Source: Nostoc mirabile CHAB5784 (lineage in GTDB: Bacteria; Cyanobacteriota; Cyanobacteriia; Cyanobacteriales; Nostocaceae). From it: a stretch of 64,000 nt of DNA. The translations under genes and the position numbers were made by a program. A model generated the notes under the pieces. The model was not told the DNA's origin and did no database searches. It worked only from the letters and a program-made list of their open reading frames with translations. Position 1 is the stretch's first letter, and each line of letters opens with the position of its first letter. Below are positions 15,757 to 25,013 of the stretch, piece by piece. The DNA lies in the NCBI RefSeq assembly GCF_020829645.1, contig NZ_JAIVFS010000027.1, forward strand, positions 34,502-98,501, read 5' to 3'.

Positions 15757-17901
15757 ATGCTTGATTTAGATACAAGAGAATGGTTACTTACCAATGGCTT
15801 AGGAAGTTTTGCCAGTGGTACAGTTTCGGATGTCCGCACGCGCACTTATCACGGTTGGCTGTTTGCCGCTACAAACCCTCCTTGCGATCGCACTCTGCTG
15901 TTTTCGCACCTAGAAGCTAGCTTGGAAGTATTAGGAAGCGTTGTGGCACTGGGGACAAATTTTTGGGGTAATGGTCAGATTGAGCCGACAGGCTACGAAC
16001 TGCTACGCTGCTTTGATATTAACCCAGTTCCAAAATGGATTTGGGGTCAAGATAACTGGCAGTTAACTAGACAATTGCTGATGCCTTATGGTTGGGAAGG
16101 GAGTAGGGAATGGGGAGTAGGGAGTAGGGAAGAGAATCATACTTCTCACTCCCAATTTTGCCATCGAATTTTAATCCAATATCGCTATAACGGAAGTCAT
16201 ACAGCGATTTTACGGCTGCGACTGCTAATAGCAGAACGTGACTTTCACCACCAGCAAACTGCTAGTCCAAGATTACAGTTCTTACAATTGCTTGGGGAAC
16301 AGCAAGTCTGTCTGCAAGCAAAAAATTCTGGGCATTTAGGTATACCTTGGCACTTACGCTGGACACAAGGAATATATCAAACAGATGCAGTTTGGTATTG
16401 GAATTATGGATTCCCTGAGGAGAGAAAACGGGGATTAGGCGACAAGGAAGACCTCTACAGTCCTGGTTACTTGGTAGTCACACTGCAACCAGGAGATACA
16501 GTTACTCTAGAAGCACGAGTAGGTTTTCCCGACCCGATGCCAGGTGTTCTTACCTCCGAAACCTTTGCAGAAGCAGTAGAGGCAGAGCAAAAACGGCTCT
16601 CCCAGATTTTTGGATGGAGAGAGGGAGGCAAAGAAGCAGAAGAGGGAGAGGAACAAGGGGAAGGGTGTAGAGGAGAGGAATTTTCCCCCTGCTCCCAGCT
16701 AAGAGCTCCCCTGCTTCTTCCCCACTCCCCACTCCCCACTCCCCACTCCCTACTCTGGCAACAACTACTCAAAGCAAGCGATCAGTTTATCGTCTATCGA
16801 GCCTCAATTGCTGGCCCTACGGTAATTGCTGGTTATCACTGGTTTAATGACTGGGGACGTGACACATTAATCGCCTTACCAGGATTGGCACTAGTTCCAC
16901 AACGTTTTGACCTGGCAAAAGGAGTATTGCGGACTTTTGGGTATTATTGCCGCCACGGTTTGATTCCTAATGCATTTCCTGATGTCAATGGAGAACCAAT
17001 TTATAACAGTATTGATGCAGCGTTGTGGTGGATTGAAACTTTAGGACTTTATTTAGAAGCTACCCAAGACTGGGAATTTTTGGCGGAGCAATTTCCTGTA
17101 GTACAGCAAATCTACAAAGCATTTGTTGGTGGTACACATTTCAATATCCAGGTCGATGCTACCGATGGGCTAGTTAGTTGGGATGCTCCTGGTGTAGCCC
17201 TTACCTGGATGGATGTAGTTATTGGGGCGCATCCTGTTACTCCCCGTTACGGTAAGCCAGTGGAAATCAATGCGCTGTGGTATTCAGCTTTATGTTGGCT
17301 GAGTCAGTGGGCAGAACAATTGAGCCAGCTTGAGTATGGCTCGCCAGTGCGTCTCACTAAGCAAGCACAGCGTTATGCTCAACAAGCACAACGCGTGAAA
17401 ACCTCGCTGCAAAAGTTCTGGAATCCTCATCTGGGTTATTTGTACGATACTATTGAGCCGGACGATCGCCGGAATTTTCAAATTCGTCCCAATGCCGTTT
17501 TGGCGCTGTCGCTGCACCATTGCGCCTTTTCTGAACAGCAAGGGTGCCAAGTATTAGATTTGGCAACTGTCAGCTTACTCACCCCCTATGGGCTTCGCAG
17601 TCTTGATCCAGGAGATCCCGAATACAAAGGCAGATATGAGGGTAATCAAGAGCAACGCGATCGCGCTTATCACCAAGGCACTGTTTGGGCTTGGCTAATT
17701 GGGCCATATATTCGGGCTTGGCAACGTTTTTATCCACAGCGATCGCTGCCTTTTGATTGGCAACCTCTGCTAGATCACTTCTTATTTGACGCTTGTCTTG
17801 GTTCTATTTCTGAGATTTTTGATGGCGATGCACCTCACAAGCCCAGAGGAGCGATCGCTCAAGCTTGGTCAGTTGCCGAAGTAATTCGCCACATTAAATA
17901 G
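15757..17901 (+). CDS. Glycogen debranching enzyme (amylo-alpha-1,6-glucosidase family)
   Basis: 714 residues. The N-terminal domain opens with REWLLTNGLGSFASGTVSDVRTRTYHG, the usual start of bacterial GDE-N domains. The C-terminal (alpha/alpha)6 barrel (from ~340) has GYHWFNDWGRDTLIALPG with the catalytic-region Asp and a PNAFPDVNGEPIYNSIDAALWW block. It would remove alpha-1,6 branches during glycogen breakdown. Two stretches are foreign-looking: residues ~113-128 (from AGTAGGG-type heptamers) and ~285-330 (purine-rich low complexity then CCCCACT heptamers encoding PHSPLPTPHS). Both keep the frame and probably form surface loops. Confidence 0.9.
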   Translation: MLDLDTREWLLTNGLGSFASGTVSDVRTRTYHGWLFAATNPPCDRTLLFSHLEASLEVLGSVVALGTNFWGNGQIEPTGYELLRCFDINPVPKWIWGQDNWQLTRQLLMPYGWEGSREWGVGSREENHTSHSQFCHRILIQYRYNGSHTAILRLRLLIAERDFHHQQTASPRLQFLQLLGEQQVCLQAKNSGHLGIPWHLRWTQGIYQTDAVWYWNYGFPEERKRGLGDKEDLYSPGYLVVTLQPGDTVTLEARVGFPDPMPGVLTSETFAEAVEAEQKRLSQIFGWREGGKEAEEGEEQGEGCRGEEFSPCSQLRAPLLLPHSPLPTPHSLLWQQLLKASDQFIVYRASIAGPTVIAGYHWFNDWGRDTLIALPGLALVPQRFDLAKGVLRTFGYYCRHGLIPNAFPDVNGEPIYNSIDAALWWIETLGLYLEATQDWEFLAEQFPVVQQIYKAFVGGTHFNIQVDATDGLVSWDAPGVALTWMDVVIGAHPVTPRYGKPVEINALWYSALCWLSQWAEQLSQLEYGSPVRLTKQAQRYAQQAQRVKTSLQKFWNPHLGYLYDTIEPDDRRNFQIRPNAVLALSLHHCAFSEQQGCQVLDLATVSLLTPYGLRSLDPGDPEYKGRYEGNQEQRDRAYHQGTVWAWLIGPYIRAWQRFYPQRSLPFDWQPLLDHFLFDACLGSISEIFDGDAPHKPRGAIAQAWSVAEVIRHIK

Positions 17902-18186
17902 TGCTGAATATAAGAGATAGCTATAGCTCACCACTGATTACTTGTAAATTTTTATCCCAAAAGTGTAACAAAAAGCTGAATTTCCAGTTGTTCTGATAAA
18001 AATTTTTCAGCGATAAAGTATTTAGTTGTTCAAGTAAAATAGCACCATCAAAAGGTGGTTTTGATCCCAAAATCTATGTTTGCTGACTTTTGTATATAAT
18101 TTTCTTGACCGAGGAACTTCTAACCTGCTGAAAAATATCGGTTGCTCCCATCTTATTATCAAGAACATGAATCTACCAATCAATTC
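17902..18186. other. Intergenic region upstream of the DUF4351 protein
   Basis: About 285 AT-rich bases with no recognised gene. An alternative TTG start for the next gene exists at 18142, but the ATG at 18187 is preferred. Confidence 0.4.
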
Positions 18187-19164
18187 ATGAGCGAGGAACG
18201 AGAAAGAGCCGATAATGATTCCCCCTGGAAAGAAATCCTAGAAGCTTACTTCCCACAAGCAATGCAATTTTTCTTTCCGCAAACAGCAGCACTAATTAAT
18301 TGGGAACGTCCCCACGAGTTTCTTGATAAGGAATTTCAACAAATAGTTCGGGAAGCAGAACTTGGCAGAAGATATGCAGATAAATTGGTCAAAGTCTGGC
18401 AAATTCAAGGAGAGGAAATTTGGCTGTTGATTCATGTTGAAATTCAGGCAAAATCGGAAGATAATTTTGCTCAAAGGATGTTTTCCTACAACCTGCGAAT
18501 TTTTGACAAATTTGCTAAACCAGCCATTAGCCTAGCAATTTTATGCGATGCTGACTTGACTTGGAGACCAAATCAATACAGTTATAATTATCCCGATTGT
18601 GGTCTGCATTTTAGATTTGGAACCGTCAAACTGCTCGATTATCAAAATCGATGGACAGAGTTAGAAAAGAGCGATAATCCCTTTGCGACGGTAGTAATGG
18701 CACATTTGAAAACCCAGCAAACTACTAAACAGTTGGGAGAAAGGAAAACGTGGAAATTTAGTTTAATTCGGCGATTGTATGAACAAGGGCTGCAAGAAAG
18801 GGATATTCGTAATCTCTATCGTTTTATCGATTGGGTTATGATTTTACCAAAAGGATTAGAAGCAGAATTTTGGCAGGAGTTTAAACAATTCGAGCAGGAG
18901 CGTACTATGAGTTACATTACCACAGGCGAGCGCATTGGCTACGAGCGAGGGAAGGAGGAAGGACAACAGGAACAAGCACAAACACTTGTACTCCGACAGC
19001 TACAAAAACGGGTAGGAGAGTTACCACAACAGGTTCGAGAACAGATTCAGGGTCTTTCTCTAGAACAATTGGAAGCACTGGGTGAGGCTTTGTTAGATTT
19101 TAGTGCGATCGCTGATTTGCTCAACTGGTTACAAACTCATCAAACAGTTAGTGCTGAGTCCTGA
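18187..19164 (+). CDS. Rpn/PD-(D/E)XK nuclease-like protein with C-terminal DUF4351
   Basis: 325 residues. This large cyanobacterial family is usually annotated as Rpn/PDDEXK transposase-like or 'DUF4351'. Visible features are PWKEILEAYFPQAMQFFFP at the N-terminus and a nuclease core with DKLVKVWQIQGEEIWLLIHVEIQ, whose ExQ replaces the ExK of classical PD-(D/E)XK enzymes. The C-terminal helical DUF4351 segment is rich in Gln/Leu (QLQKRVGELPQQVREQIQGL). It stands alone between the debranching enzyme and a tRNA. A role in recombination is inferred from Rpn relatives only. Confidence 0.8.
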   Translation: MSEERERADNDSPWKEILEAYFPQAMQFFFPQTAALINWERPHEFLDKEFQQIVREAELGRRYADKLVKVWQIQGEEIWLLIHVEIQAKSEDNFAQRMFSYNLRIFDKFAKPAISLAILCDADLTWRPNQYSYNYPDCGLHFRFGTVKLLDYQNRWTELEKSDNPFATVVMAHLKTQQTTKQLGERKTWKFSLIRRLYEQGLQERDIRNLYRFIDWVMILPKGLEAEFWQEFKQFEQERTMSYITTGERIGYERGKEEGQQEQAQTLVLRQLQKRVGELPQQVREQIQGLSLEQLEALGEALLDFSAIADLLNWLQTHQTVSAES

Positions 19165-19252
19165 GAATTAGAGGTCAAACCTGCCTCTTACAGAGCAGTC
19201 AAAGTTACTCTATCTAACTTCACTTATCGCTCACTACTTATAAATTTTAAAG

Positions 19253-19326
19253 TGGCTCAGGTCGGAGTTGAACCAACGACCCCAGGCTTATGAGTCCCGT
19301 GCTCTAACCAACTGAGCTACTGAGCC
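19253..19326 (-). tRNA. tRNA with CAT anticodon, probably elongator Met
   Basis: 74 nt. Acceptor GGCTCAG/CTGAGCC, D stem GCTC/GAGC, anticodon loop CTCATAA, T arm GTTGG-TTCAACT-CCGAC and discriminator A are all readable. CCA is not encoded. The acceptor G1-C72 pair and lack of a GGG/CCC anticodon stem argue against initiator Met, but Ile-CAT (lysidine-modified) cannot be excluded. The anticodon-stem pair closing the loop is A-G, which is unusual. Confidence 0.88.
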
Positions 19327-19424
19327 ATATCTTTCCAAATCATTAACTAATATAGCATACAAATTTGCTTAAGACTAGCCCCTTTTGCAATTTTATTACA
19401 GTTTTCATCCCTGTTAAGGTGATA

Positions 19425-19454
19425 AAAAGCAAAAGAGGGAGGTTAAACTCCCTC
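19425..19454 (-). terminator. Intrinsic terminator of the M23 peptidase gene
   Basis: GAGGGAGGTTAAACTCCCTC (19435-19454) forms a 7-bp stem. On the minus strand it is followed by TTTTGCTTTTT, 40 bases beyond the stop codon of the gene at 19494-21860. Confidence 0.8.
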
Positions 19455-19493
19455 AATTAACAAGGTAATAACTTAGTTACAGACAGCCAAGAT

Positions 19494-21860
19494 TTACAGG
19501 CGATCCGGTAACATAGCTATTGGGTTAACAGCACCCTTGCCTGATGGATGGATTTCAAAGTGGGTGTGTGGCCCAGTACTGTGACCAGTACTACCCATTA
19601 AAGCAATTGTTTCTCCTTGATTCACCTGCTGACCAGGTTGCACCAGAATCTTGCTGTTATGAGCATAGCGAGTCGTGCTGCCATCAGGATGGCGGATTTC
19701 CACAAGGTTGCCGTAGCCACCATTGTTCCAGCCTGCTTTTTCTATTGTCCCCTCAGCTGAGGCGACAACTGGCGTGCCAGTGGAGTTAGCAACGTCAATT
19801 CCTTTGTGCATTCTACCCCAGCGCCAGCCATAGCCAGAAGTGAGAGTACCTTTCGCCGGCCATGTGTAAGCTATGGTTGAGGAAGATGGAGGAGGTGTAA
19901 GTTCGTCAATGGGTCTGGGCAAATATTGATCCACTGCTGCCAAAGGCGGTACTATCTGTGGAGAAACTCTAGTTCCCCGCATCTTTCCTAAGGAGTCAGA
20001 GGCATTTACTTTTCCAGGAGGCGTTGCGACCTTTGTAGCAGATGGAGTGCGGGGGGGAGTCCACTGACTAGCAGAACCTAGATTAGGCAAGAACTCTGGG
20101 TTTACTGCCTCGCTAGGGCGTACAGTAGTACGGAATTGGGTCTTAATTGGTTGAGCAGTATAATTAGACTGAATCGGTGTAGGAACTGGAATTTGGATCG
20201 CTACACTATTCGGTCGAGCGGCAGAGTTAGGTGCAGTGAAATTATTGGGAGTAGAAATAGGAGTGAGCATCGCAGCATTATTTGTTTCGGTAGCTGCTGC
20301 TGACACAACTAAGTTTCCAGACTGTTGAGCGCGATATTTCTGCTGTAATCTCTGGATTTCCGCTTGTAAGCCCCGCAAACGGTCATTCTTGTTATTGTTT
20401 ACCCTTGCTACCCTATTTCCTGGTGTTTTAGGCTGTTGGATTTCGGCAAAAGCTGTTGGCATTGGAATGTCACCACCGACGCCAGAAGAACTAGCTGTGG
20501 GGGGGGCTGTTTCTAAGTCGGTCGCACTATTTGCCTGAATCTGAACAGTTACCGGTGTAGGGACGGTAATGTTACTGTTGTCGGCAATAGTTGGTGATTG
20601 TGAACTAGGTAGATATGAGTTGGCACTACCAATATTTATAGGGGAGTTGGCTACTTTTGGAGTTTTGCTGGACTCTACAAAAGTAGTACTCGCTACAGTG
20701 GGGTTACTTGCTACAGTTGCCTCAATTTGAACAGCAGGAATAATTAGTTGTTGACTAATTTTCAGTTCATTTGGATTATTGAGGTTATTTGCCTTGACTA
20801 GTTCTGATACGGAAGTGTTATACCTGCTGGCGATCGCTGCTAGTGTATCTCCAGGCTTAACTTCGTATGCTGTTCGAGTCGAGGACGCAATAACTGTTGG
20901 TTTAGCTGGTGTTAGTGCAGTTGTCTGTGTCTTCTGTTTTAACTTCGATATCAACTTCGCTTTGCTTGCATCGTCAGAAGTGTCCGACTGGGCTAATACA
21001 GTCTTCTCAACTACAGTCGTCGGCGCAGCCAACCCCATATCAGCTTGTGATAAATCTTTAGTCTCGCCAGACCGCAACTGTGCCAGACTATTTCTTAAAC
21101 GGTTCGATTTTTCTTGTAAGCGATTCAGTGCGAACTCTTGTTGCGCCTTAAGTTGTGCATTTATTTCATTGTTGGCTGCGGTTGACGTTGCCACTGTTTG
21201 TGGCTGGGCAGTTAGTGATGCATTTCCAATACCAACACTATCAGCACTAGACTCAGACAGATTATTGACTGTTGGGAAACTAGTTTCAGCTAAGGTATTG
21301 TTTAATCCCTGTGCCACTTGGGGCTTCAGGTAGGTGGAATTTTTATAACCTGCTGTTCCTTGAGAAAATCTTTCTGATGCAGGAACTTGCAAAGACATTC
21401 CATTTGCCGCGACTTGCCATTTAGCTTCAAGCCCAGGCACTTGTGAGACTGCCGTTGGTTCCACGATAACAGGATTTTCCGGCACGCTCGCTGATGAGAC
21501 TGCTTGGGACTCCAGCTTTGTGGAGGCGAATTTCACCTCAGTGTCAGCAACAGCAGGAATCGTTGAAGTTGCCTTTTGGCTACCTACAGGCACTGCTGCT
21601 TGGGCTTGATCGCTTTGTCGAGTCACCAAAAGGCTGGTTGCTCCCATAGAGATTGCCAAGCCAATCATGGCGGCTTTTGTCCGCACCCGGCGGTTAACTT
21701 TTGGATTTATCACATTTAGCAGTTCTACCGGGGCATCATCGCTGTTGGGGTTATTGTTCAACACAGCTTTTACTCTCTTTTTTAATGCTCGTTTCAAAGA
21801 CGACCTCCTATGATCACTAGCGCTTAACTGACCTCGATTTTTCAGTTGGATACTAGTCAA
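19494..21860 (-). CDS. LysM plus M23 peptidoglycan DD-metalloendopeptidase
   Basis: 788 residues. A basic N-terminus is followed by one hydrophobic segment (~63-80), so the protein is anchored with its bulk in the periplasm. A LysM domain (YEVKPGDTLAAIASRYN...) lies near 330-375. A long Ser/Thr/Pro/Gln-rich linker follows, and a C-terminal M23 domain (~670-788) has HKGIDVA and HTHFEIH zinc-ligand motifs. It should cleave peptide cross-links during cell-wall remodelling or septal pore formation. Length and layout are as in other filamentous cyanobacterial NlpD-like hydrolases. A stable hairpin lies in its leader. Confidence 0.92.
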   Translation of the reverse strand: MTSIQLKNRGQLSASDHRRSSLKRALKKRVKAVLNNNPNSDDAPVELLNVINPKVNRRVRTKAAMIGLAISMGATSLLVTRQSDQAQAAVPVGSQKATSTIPAVADTEVKFASTKLESQAVSSASVPENPVIVEPTAVSQVPGLEAKWQVAANGMSLQVPASERFSQGTAGYKNSTYLKPQVAQGLNNTLAETSFPTVNNLSESSADSVGIGNASLTAQPQTVATSTAANNEINAQLKAQQEFALNRLQEKSNRLRNSLAQLRSGETKDLSQADMGLAAPTTVVEKTVLAQSDTSDDASKAKLISKLKQKTQTTALTPAKPTVIASSTRTAYEVKPGDTLAAIASRYNTSVSELVKANNLNNPNELKISQQLIIPAVQIEATVASNPTVASTTFVESSKTPKVANSPINIGSANSYLPSSQSPTIADNSNITVPTPVTVQIQANSATDLETAPPTASSSGVGGDIPMPTAFAEIQQPKTPGNRVARVNNNKNDRLRGLQAEIQRLQQKYRAQQSGNLVVSAAATETNNAAMLTPISTPNNFTAPNSAARPNSVAIQIPVPTPIQSNYTAQPIKTQFRTTVRPSEAVNPEFLPNLGSASQWTPPRTPSATKVATPPGKVNASDSLGKMRGTRVSPQIVPPLAAVDQYLPRPIDELTPPPSSSTIAYTWPAKGTLTSGYGWRWGRMHKGIDVANSTGTPVVASAEGTIEKAGWNNGGYGNLVEIRHPDGSTTRYAHNSKILVQPGQQVNQGETIALMGSTGHSTGPHTHFEIHPSGKGAVNPIAMLPDRL

Positions 21861-22589
21861 TGATTTAGATCACAACGAATGATAGATCAAGATCACATTC
21901 ACCAGAGATGCTTACGCAAGATTAACCTGCTTCTCTGATTTAAACAAGTTCACACGCATTAGCAAAACTTAAATTTTGCTGTGTTTACTTGTCCGAACCA
22001 CTCCTCACACCACTTAGGACGTTTTACTTTTTACCATTGTCCGCGCTTGTCTTGCGTCAATCGCGGGGACTGGACAAACTATTTGCCAAGTCCATAGTCG
22101 CTGCCGAGAATTAAATTGCTGCGACTTCTGGAAAAGTGATGCCCCCCACTGTAGATATCTTCAAGATATTTCTACCCAATCAGTCTTCTCAACACGAGAC
22201 TTTACGTTGATTATTCCCTAAAAAACAACCGTATGATCTATCGGCTACTTTGGGGCTACTTTCTAGCGTTGCTGGAACTAAAATGGCCCAAATCTTCAAT
22301 ATGACTGGGGTTTAGCCCTTTTGTTCCCCAATTTAGGATGTTTCAAATTCATCAAAATCTATCATTCAAATTTGGCAATATCCCAAGTTTTATATACAAA
22401 TTTCTTATAACAACCTTCCTCTCCTTGTAAGTATCTTCCACTACAATTTACTAAATAACCCAATTTTAGGTATCTTGTTTTACATATTATTGCAGTAATA
22501 AAGAAAATTTTTGCTGCCAGAAATCGTTCATCTAATAGATATCTGGGAATATTATAAGTAAATATACTTATGGTAATCTAGGTAAACAG
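21861..22589. other. Long leader/intergenic region upstream of the M23 gene
   Basis: About 730 bases without a credible gene. CAGAGATGC (21903-21911) pairs with GCTTCTCTG (21930-21938), a hairpin lying in the M23 leader on the minus strand. AGCAAAACTTAAATTTTGCT (21961-21980) is a second hairpin. ACTCCTCACAC at 22000-22010 equals the core motif of the Yfr1 small RNA, but the expected terminator hairpin is not seen next to it. Confidence 0.45.
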
Positions 22590-23051
22590 CTATTGTAAAT
22601 AGCCTAACTGACGACGGGTTTCAAATAAGCTAATTGCTACACTGACTGACAGGTTCAAGCTGCGAACCCCCGGTTGGCTCATGGGAATATAGACAGTAGC
22701 ATCACAATCTGACAGAATTGCTGGTGGTAAGCCGGTAGTTTCACTACCAAACAGCAACCAATCATCAGGTTGAAACTGAAAGCTGACATAATTACAATTT
22801 CCACCGACAGTAAAACCCAACCATCTGCCTCCACGCTCCTGATGTACGGTTTTAAAGGCTTCTAGCGATTCGTGATAGTGCAGCTTGACGTAAGACCAAT
22901 AATCTAAGCCAGCCCTTTTGAGGTAGCGATCGCTAATTTCAAACCCCAAAGGGCCCACTAAATGCAACTCTGTACCCGTAGCTGCACAAGTACGGGCAAT
23001 ATTGCCTGTATTAGGAGGGATTTGCGGGTTAACTAAAACTACCTGAGGCAT
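22590..23051 (-). CDS. trmL: tRNA (cytidine/uridine-34 2'-O)-methyltransferase
   Basis: 153 residues, the length of single-domain SPOUT enzymes of the TrmL/CspR group. The N-terminal VVLVNPQIPPNTGNIARTCAATGTELHLVGPLGF and the C-terminal knot LLFGSETTGLPP...IPM.QPGVRSLNLSVSVAI are characteristic. It methylates the wobble nucleotide of certain tRNA-Leu isoacceptors with S-adenosylmethionine. The gene is single, with start ATG and no obvious operon partner. Confidence 0.93.
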   Translation of the reverse strand: MPQVVLVNPQIPPNTGNIARTCAATGTELHLVGPLGFEISDRYLKRAGLDYWSYVKLHYHESLEAFKTVHQERGGRWLGFTVGGNCNYVSFQFQPDDWLLFGSETTGLPPAILSDCDATVYIPMSQPGVRSLNLSVSVAISLFETRRQLGYLQ

Positions 23052-23353
23052 TGTCCGTATAATCTACGTATTGTATCAAACAATCTATTGTCCATGTAAA
23101 ATCTACCAAAGGGTAGAGGGTATTCATAGGTTTTATTAATAATAATCAAGCATCCTCCATCGATTAGATTTTTAAAACGAAGCGTAAACCCTCCCAGAAC
23201 AATGCCTGAGAGGATGTTTGGCTAAAATCAGTAAATATTAAGTTTTATGTGGAAATAGAAAGGGCTTATGTCTTTTAGGGCTAGTAGTGTCTCCAAGAAA
23301 ATCTACCATTTGTCTGAAGAGGGGAGTAGGGAGTGGGGAGTGGGGAGTGGGGG

Positions 23354-23488
23354 CAATACGGTTCGGATAAGGTTTTTTAATGACACGCCCTAGATCACAA
23401 AGACGCGATAAATCGCTGTCTTTACAATAATCAGTCCTTTGTCTTGACGGCGAATTATCGCGTCTCTTGCCTTAACCGAACCGTATTT
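23354..23488. mobile_element. MITE (CAATAC family) downstream of gshA
   Basis: 135 bp. The left arm CAATACGGTTCGGATAAGG and the right arm CCTTAACCGAACCGTATTT are inverted with two mismatches. Flanking 10-mers GGAGTGGGGG (23344-23353) and GGAGTGAGGG (23489-23498) differ at one base and fit a target duplication in G-rich heptamer repeats. The interior carries an AGACGCGATAAATCGC-type palindrome. The rest of 23052-23590 is G-rich repeat sequence without genes. Confidence 0.8.
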
Positions 23489-23590
23489 GGAGTGAGGGGA
23501 TGAGGGGGATGAGGGGACAAGGGGATAAATAAAGTGTTTTCCCAATGCCCCATGCTCAATGCCCCATGCCCAAGCCCCAATGCGTCTTGG

Positions 23591-24730
23591 TTAAGCCAGG
23601 AGGGACGAACATAATTTGTCTTCGAGTTCGATTTCGCGTTCTTGGGTGACGACAATAGCCTGGGTGATGACGCGGTGGCTGTCAAAACCGACTGCGTGTA
23701 ATTGCAACCACTGTTGAGCTTCATTACCTTCGCGGAGGATTTTGTGCAAAGGGGAAAGGAAACAACTAAAGCCTTGTTGTTTAGCGATCGCCCAAACATC
23801 CTGGTACATTTCAGAAATCCAATCTCTGGCTAGGATACTTCTGCCATCTTGCCAATGCCTCAAATGAGCATCGAGACTACCAGCAGCAGCAGCAGCTTCG
23901 TTGTCAGCAGTCAGGGTGACGAGTTCTTCGCCAGAGAAGGTACTTTGAGTTAACGGATCAATGCTGGGATTTTCGATTATTTGCAACAAACGCGCTTCTA
24001 ATAAGGCAGTAATGGCTAGCAAGGCAATAGGATCTGTGACTAAATCGCAAATTCGCAATTCTAGGCGATTTAGGTCATAAGGACGGCGATCGCCATTTGG
24101 TCGCACTGATGCCCACAAATGCCGCACGTTTTGCATGGTTCCGGCAACGAGTTGATCTTCCACCCACTGGATATGATCGGCGTGGCTGGCAAATAACGGT
24201 ACATGGCTAGGCGTTTGCGGAAATACGCCCCAGCGGGTGGAGTGATAGCCAGTAGCTTTGCCATCTAGGAAGGGGGATGAGGCGCTGAGGGCGAGAAATA
24301 GAGGTGCTTCCATACGGATCACCCGACACACCCGCATTAATACTTCTGGGTCGCTGATGCCTACATTGATGTGTACGCTGGCGGTGACTACTTTTGTCCC
24401 GTAGGTGTTCTCAATGTAGTCATGATAAGGGTTTGCTGGATCGGAACGGAGAAAGCGATCGCTCCCACCCAAAGATAAAGTACTCCCCGGTATCAAGGTA
24501 TAATCGCCCAAACGATTGAGGTAGTTTCGCAACACCCGCCTCGGACGCAGCAAGGCACACAATAAATTTTCGTAATTATGGGATGGTTCGGTTATATATT
24601 CCACGTTGCGGCTATCTGGCTCCCGCATAAATCCATCCAAATCCGCAACAATTTTGTCGGAGAGACCGACGATTTCACCTTGAGGTGTGCCAGTGTACAT
24701 CTCAATCTCAAAGCCTTTTAATAAAACCAC
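23591..24730 (-). CDS. gshA: Glutamate-cysteine ligase, cyanobacterial type
   Basis: 379 residues, matching the length and composition of the Nostoc/Synechocystis form of GshA. It joins glutamate and cysteine in the first step of glutathione synthesis. Recognisable blocks are LLKGFEIEMYTGTPQGEIVG, MREPDSRNVEYITEP, an HINVG motif, and YHSTRWGVFPQTPSHVPLF followed by a histidine-rich HADHIQWVE segment. The last residues are also readable in an overlapping frame, but that is a shadow. Its promoter should lie in the 24731-25013 gap. Confidence 0.94.
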   Translation of the reverse strand: MVLLKGFEIEMYTGTPQGEIVGLSDKIVADLDGFMREPDSRNVEYITEPSHNYENLLCALLRPRRVLRNYLNRLGDYTLIPGSTLSLGGSDRFLRSDPANPYHDYIENTYGTKVVTASVHINVGISDPEVLMRVCRVIRMEAPLFLALSASSPFLDGKATGYHSTRWGVFPQTPSHVPLFASHADHIQWVEDQLVAGTMQNVRHLWASVRPNGDRRPYDLNRLELRICDLVTDPIALLAITALLEARLLQIIENPSIDPLTQSTFSGEELVTLTADNEAAAAAGSLDAHLRHWQDGRSILARDWISEMYQDVWAIAKQQGFSCFLSPLHKILREGNEAQQWLQLHAVGFDSHRVITQAIVVTQEREIELEDKLCSSLLA

Positions 24731-25013
24731 CTTGTTCTCCTCGGCTCTCTCTGCCTATAAATTGTATCGAATAAGACGAATCTCTGGATCTATCTTTAAG
24801 TCAATCAAAGGTTAAGAATCATTTTGTTGATAATTCATCCCAAATCAGGACGACGGATTTATTGGCTGTCTTTCGGAGAATTATTACTACTGAAGTATGA
24901 AAATATACTAATTAAATTTACGCACTGTATAATTCGGCATCATGCATGTTCAGAAATTTGGTTACTTCAAACAGTTAATTGAAACCGAAAAGTCTCATAC
25001 TATGTTTGTTTTT
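24731..25013. other. Intergenic region between gshA and the PLD gene
   Basis: About 280 AT-rich bases. The region holds the gshA upstream sequence and the PLD gene's 3' flank. No gene or convincing hairpin was recognised. Confidence 0.35.

Noticed and set aside
16467..16772. Minus-strand frames in the debranching gene
   Set aside because: They follow the heptamer and purine-rich repeat region and have no independent support.
22000..22010. Firm call of the Yfr1 small RNA
   Set aside because: Only the 11-base core matches. The downstream terminator hairpin expected for Yfr1 is not adjacent.
21861..22320. c-di-AMP (ydaO-type) riboswitch before the cell-wall hydrolase
   Set aside because: Such leaders occur before similar genes, but the conserved blocks could not be found on the minus strand here.
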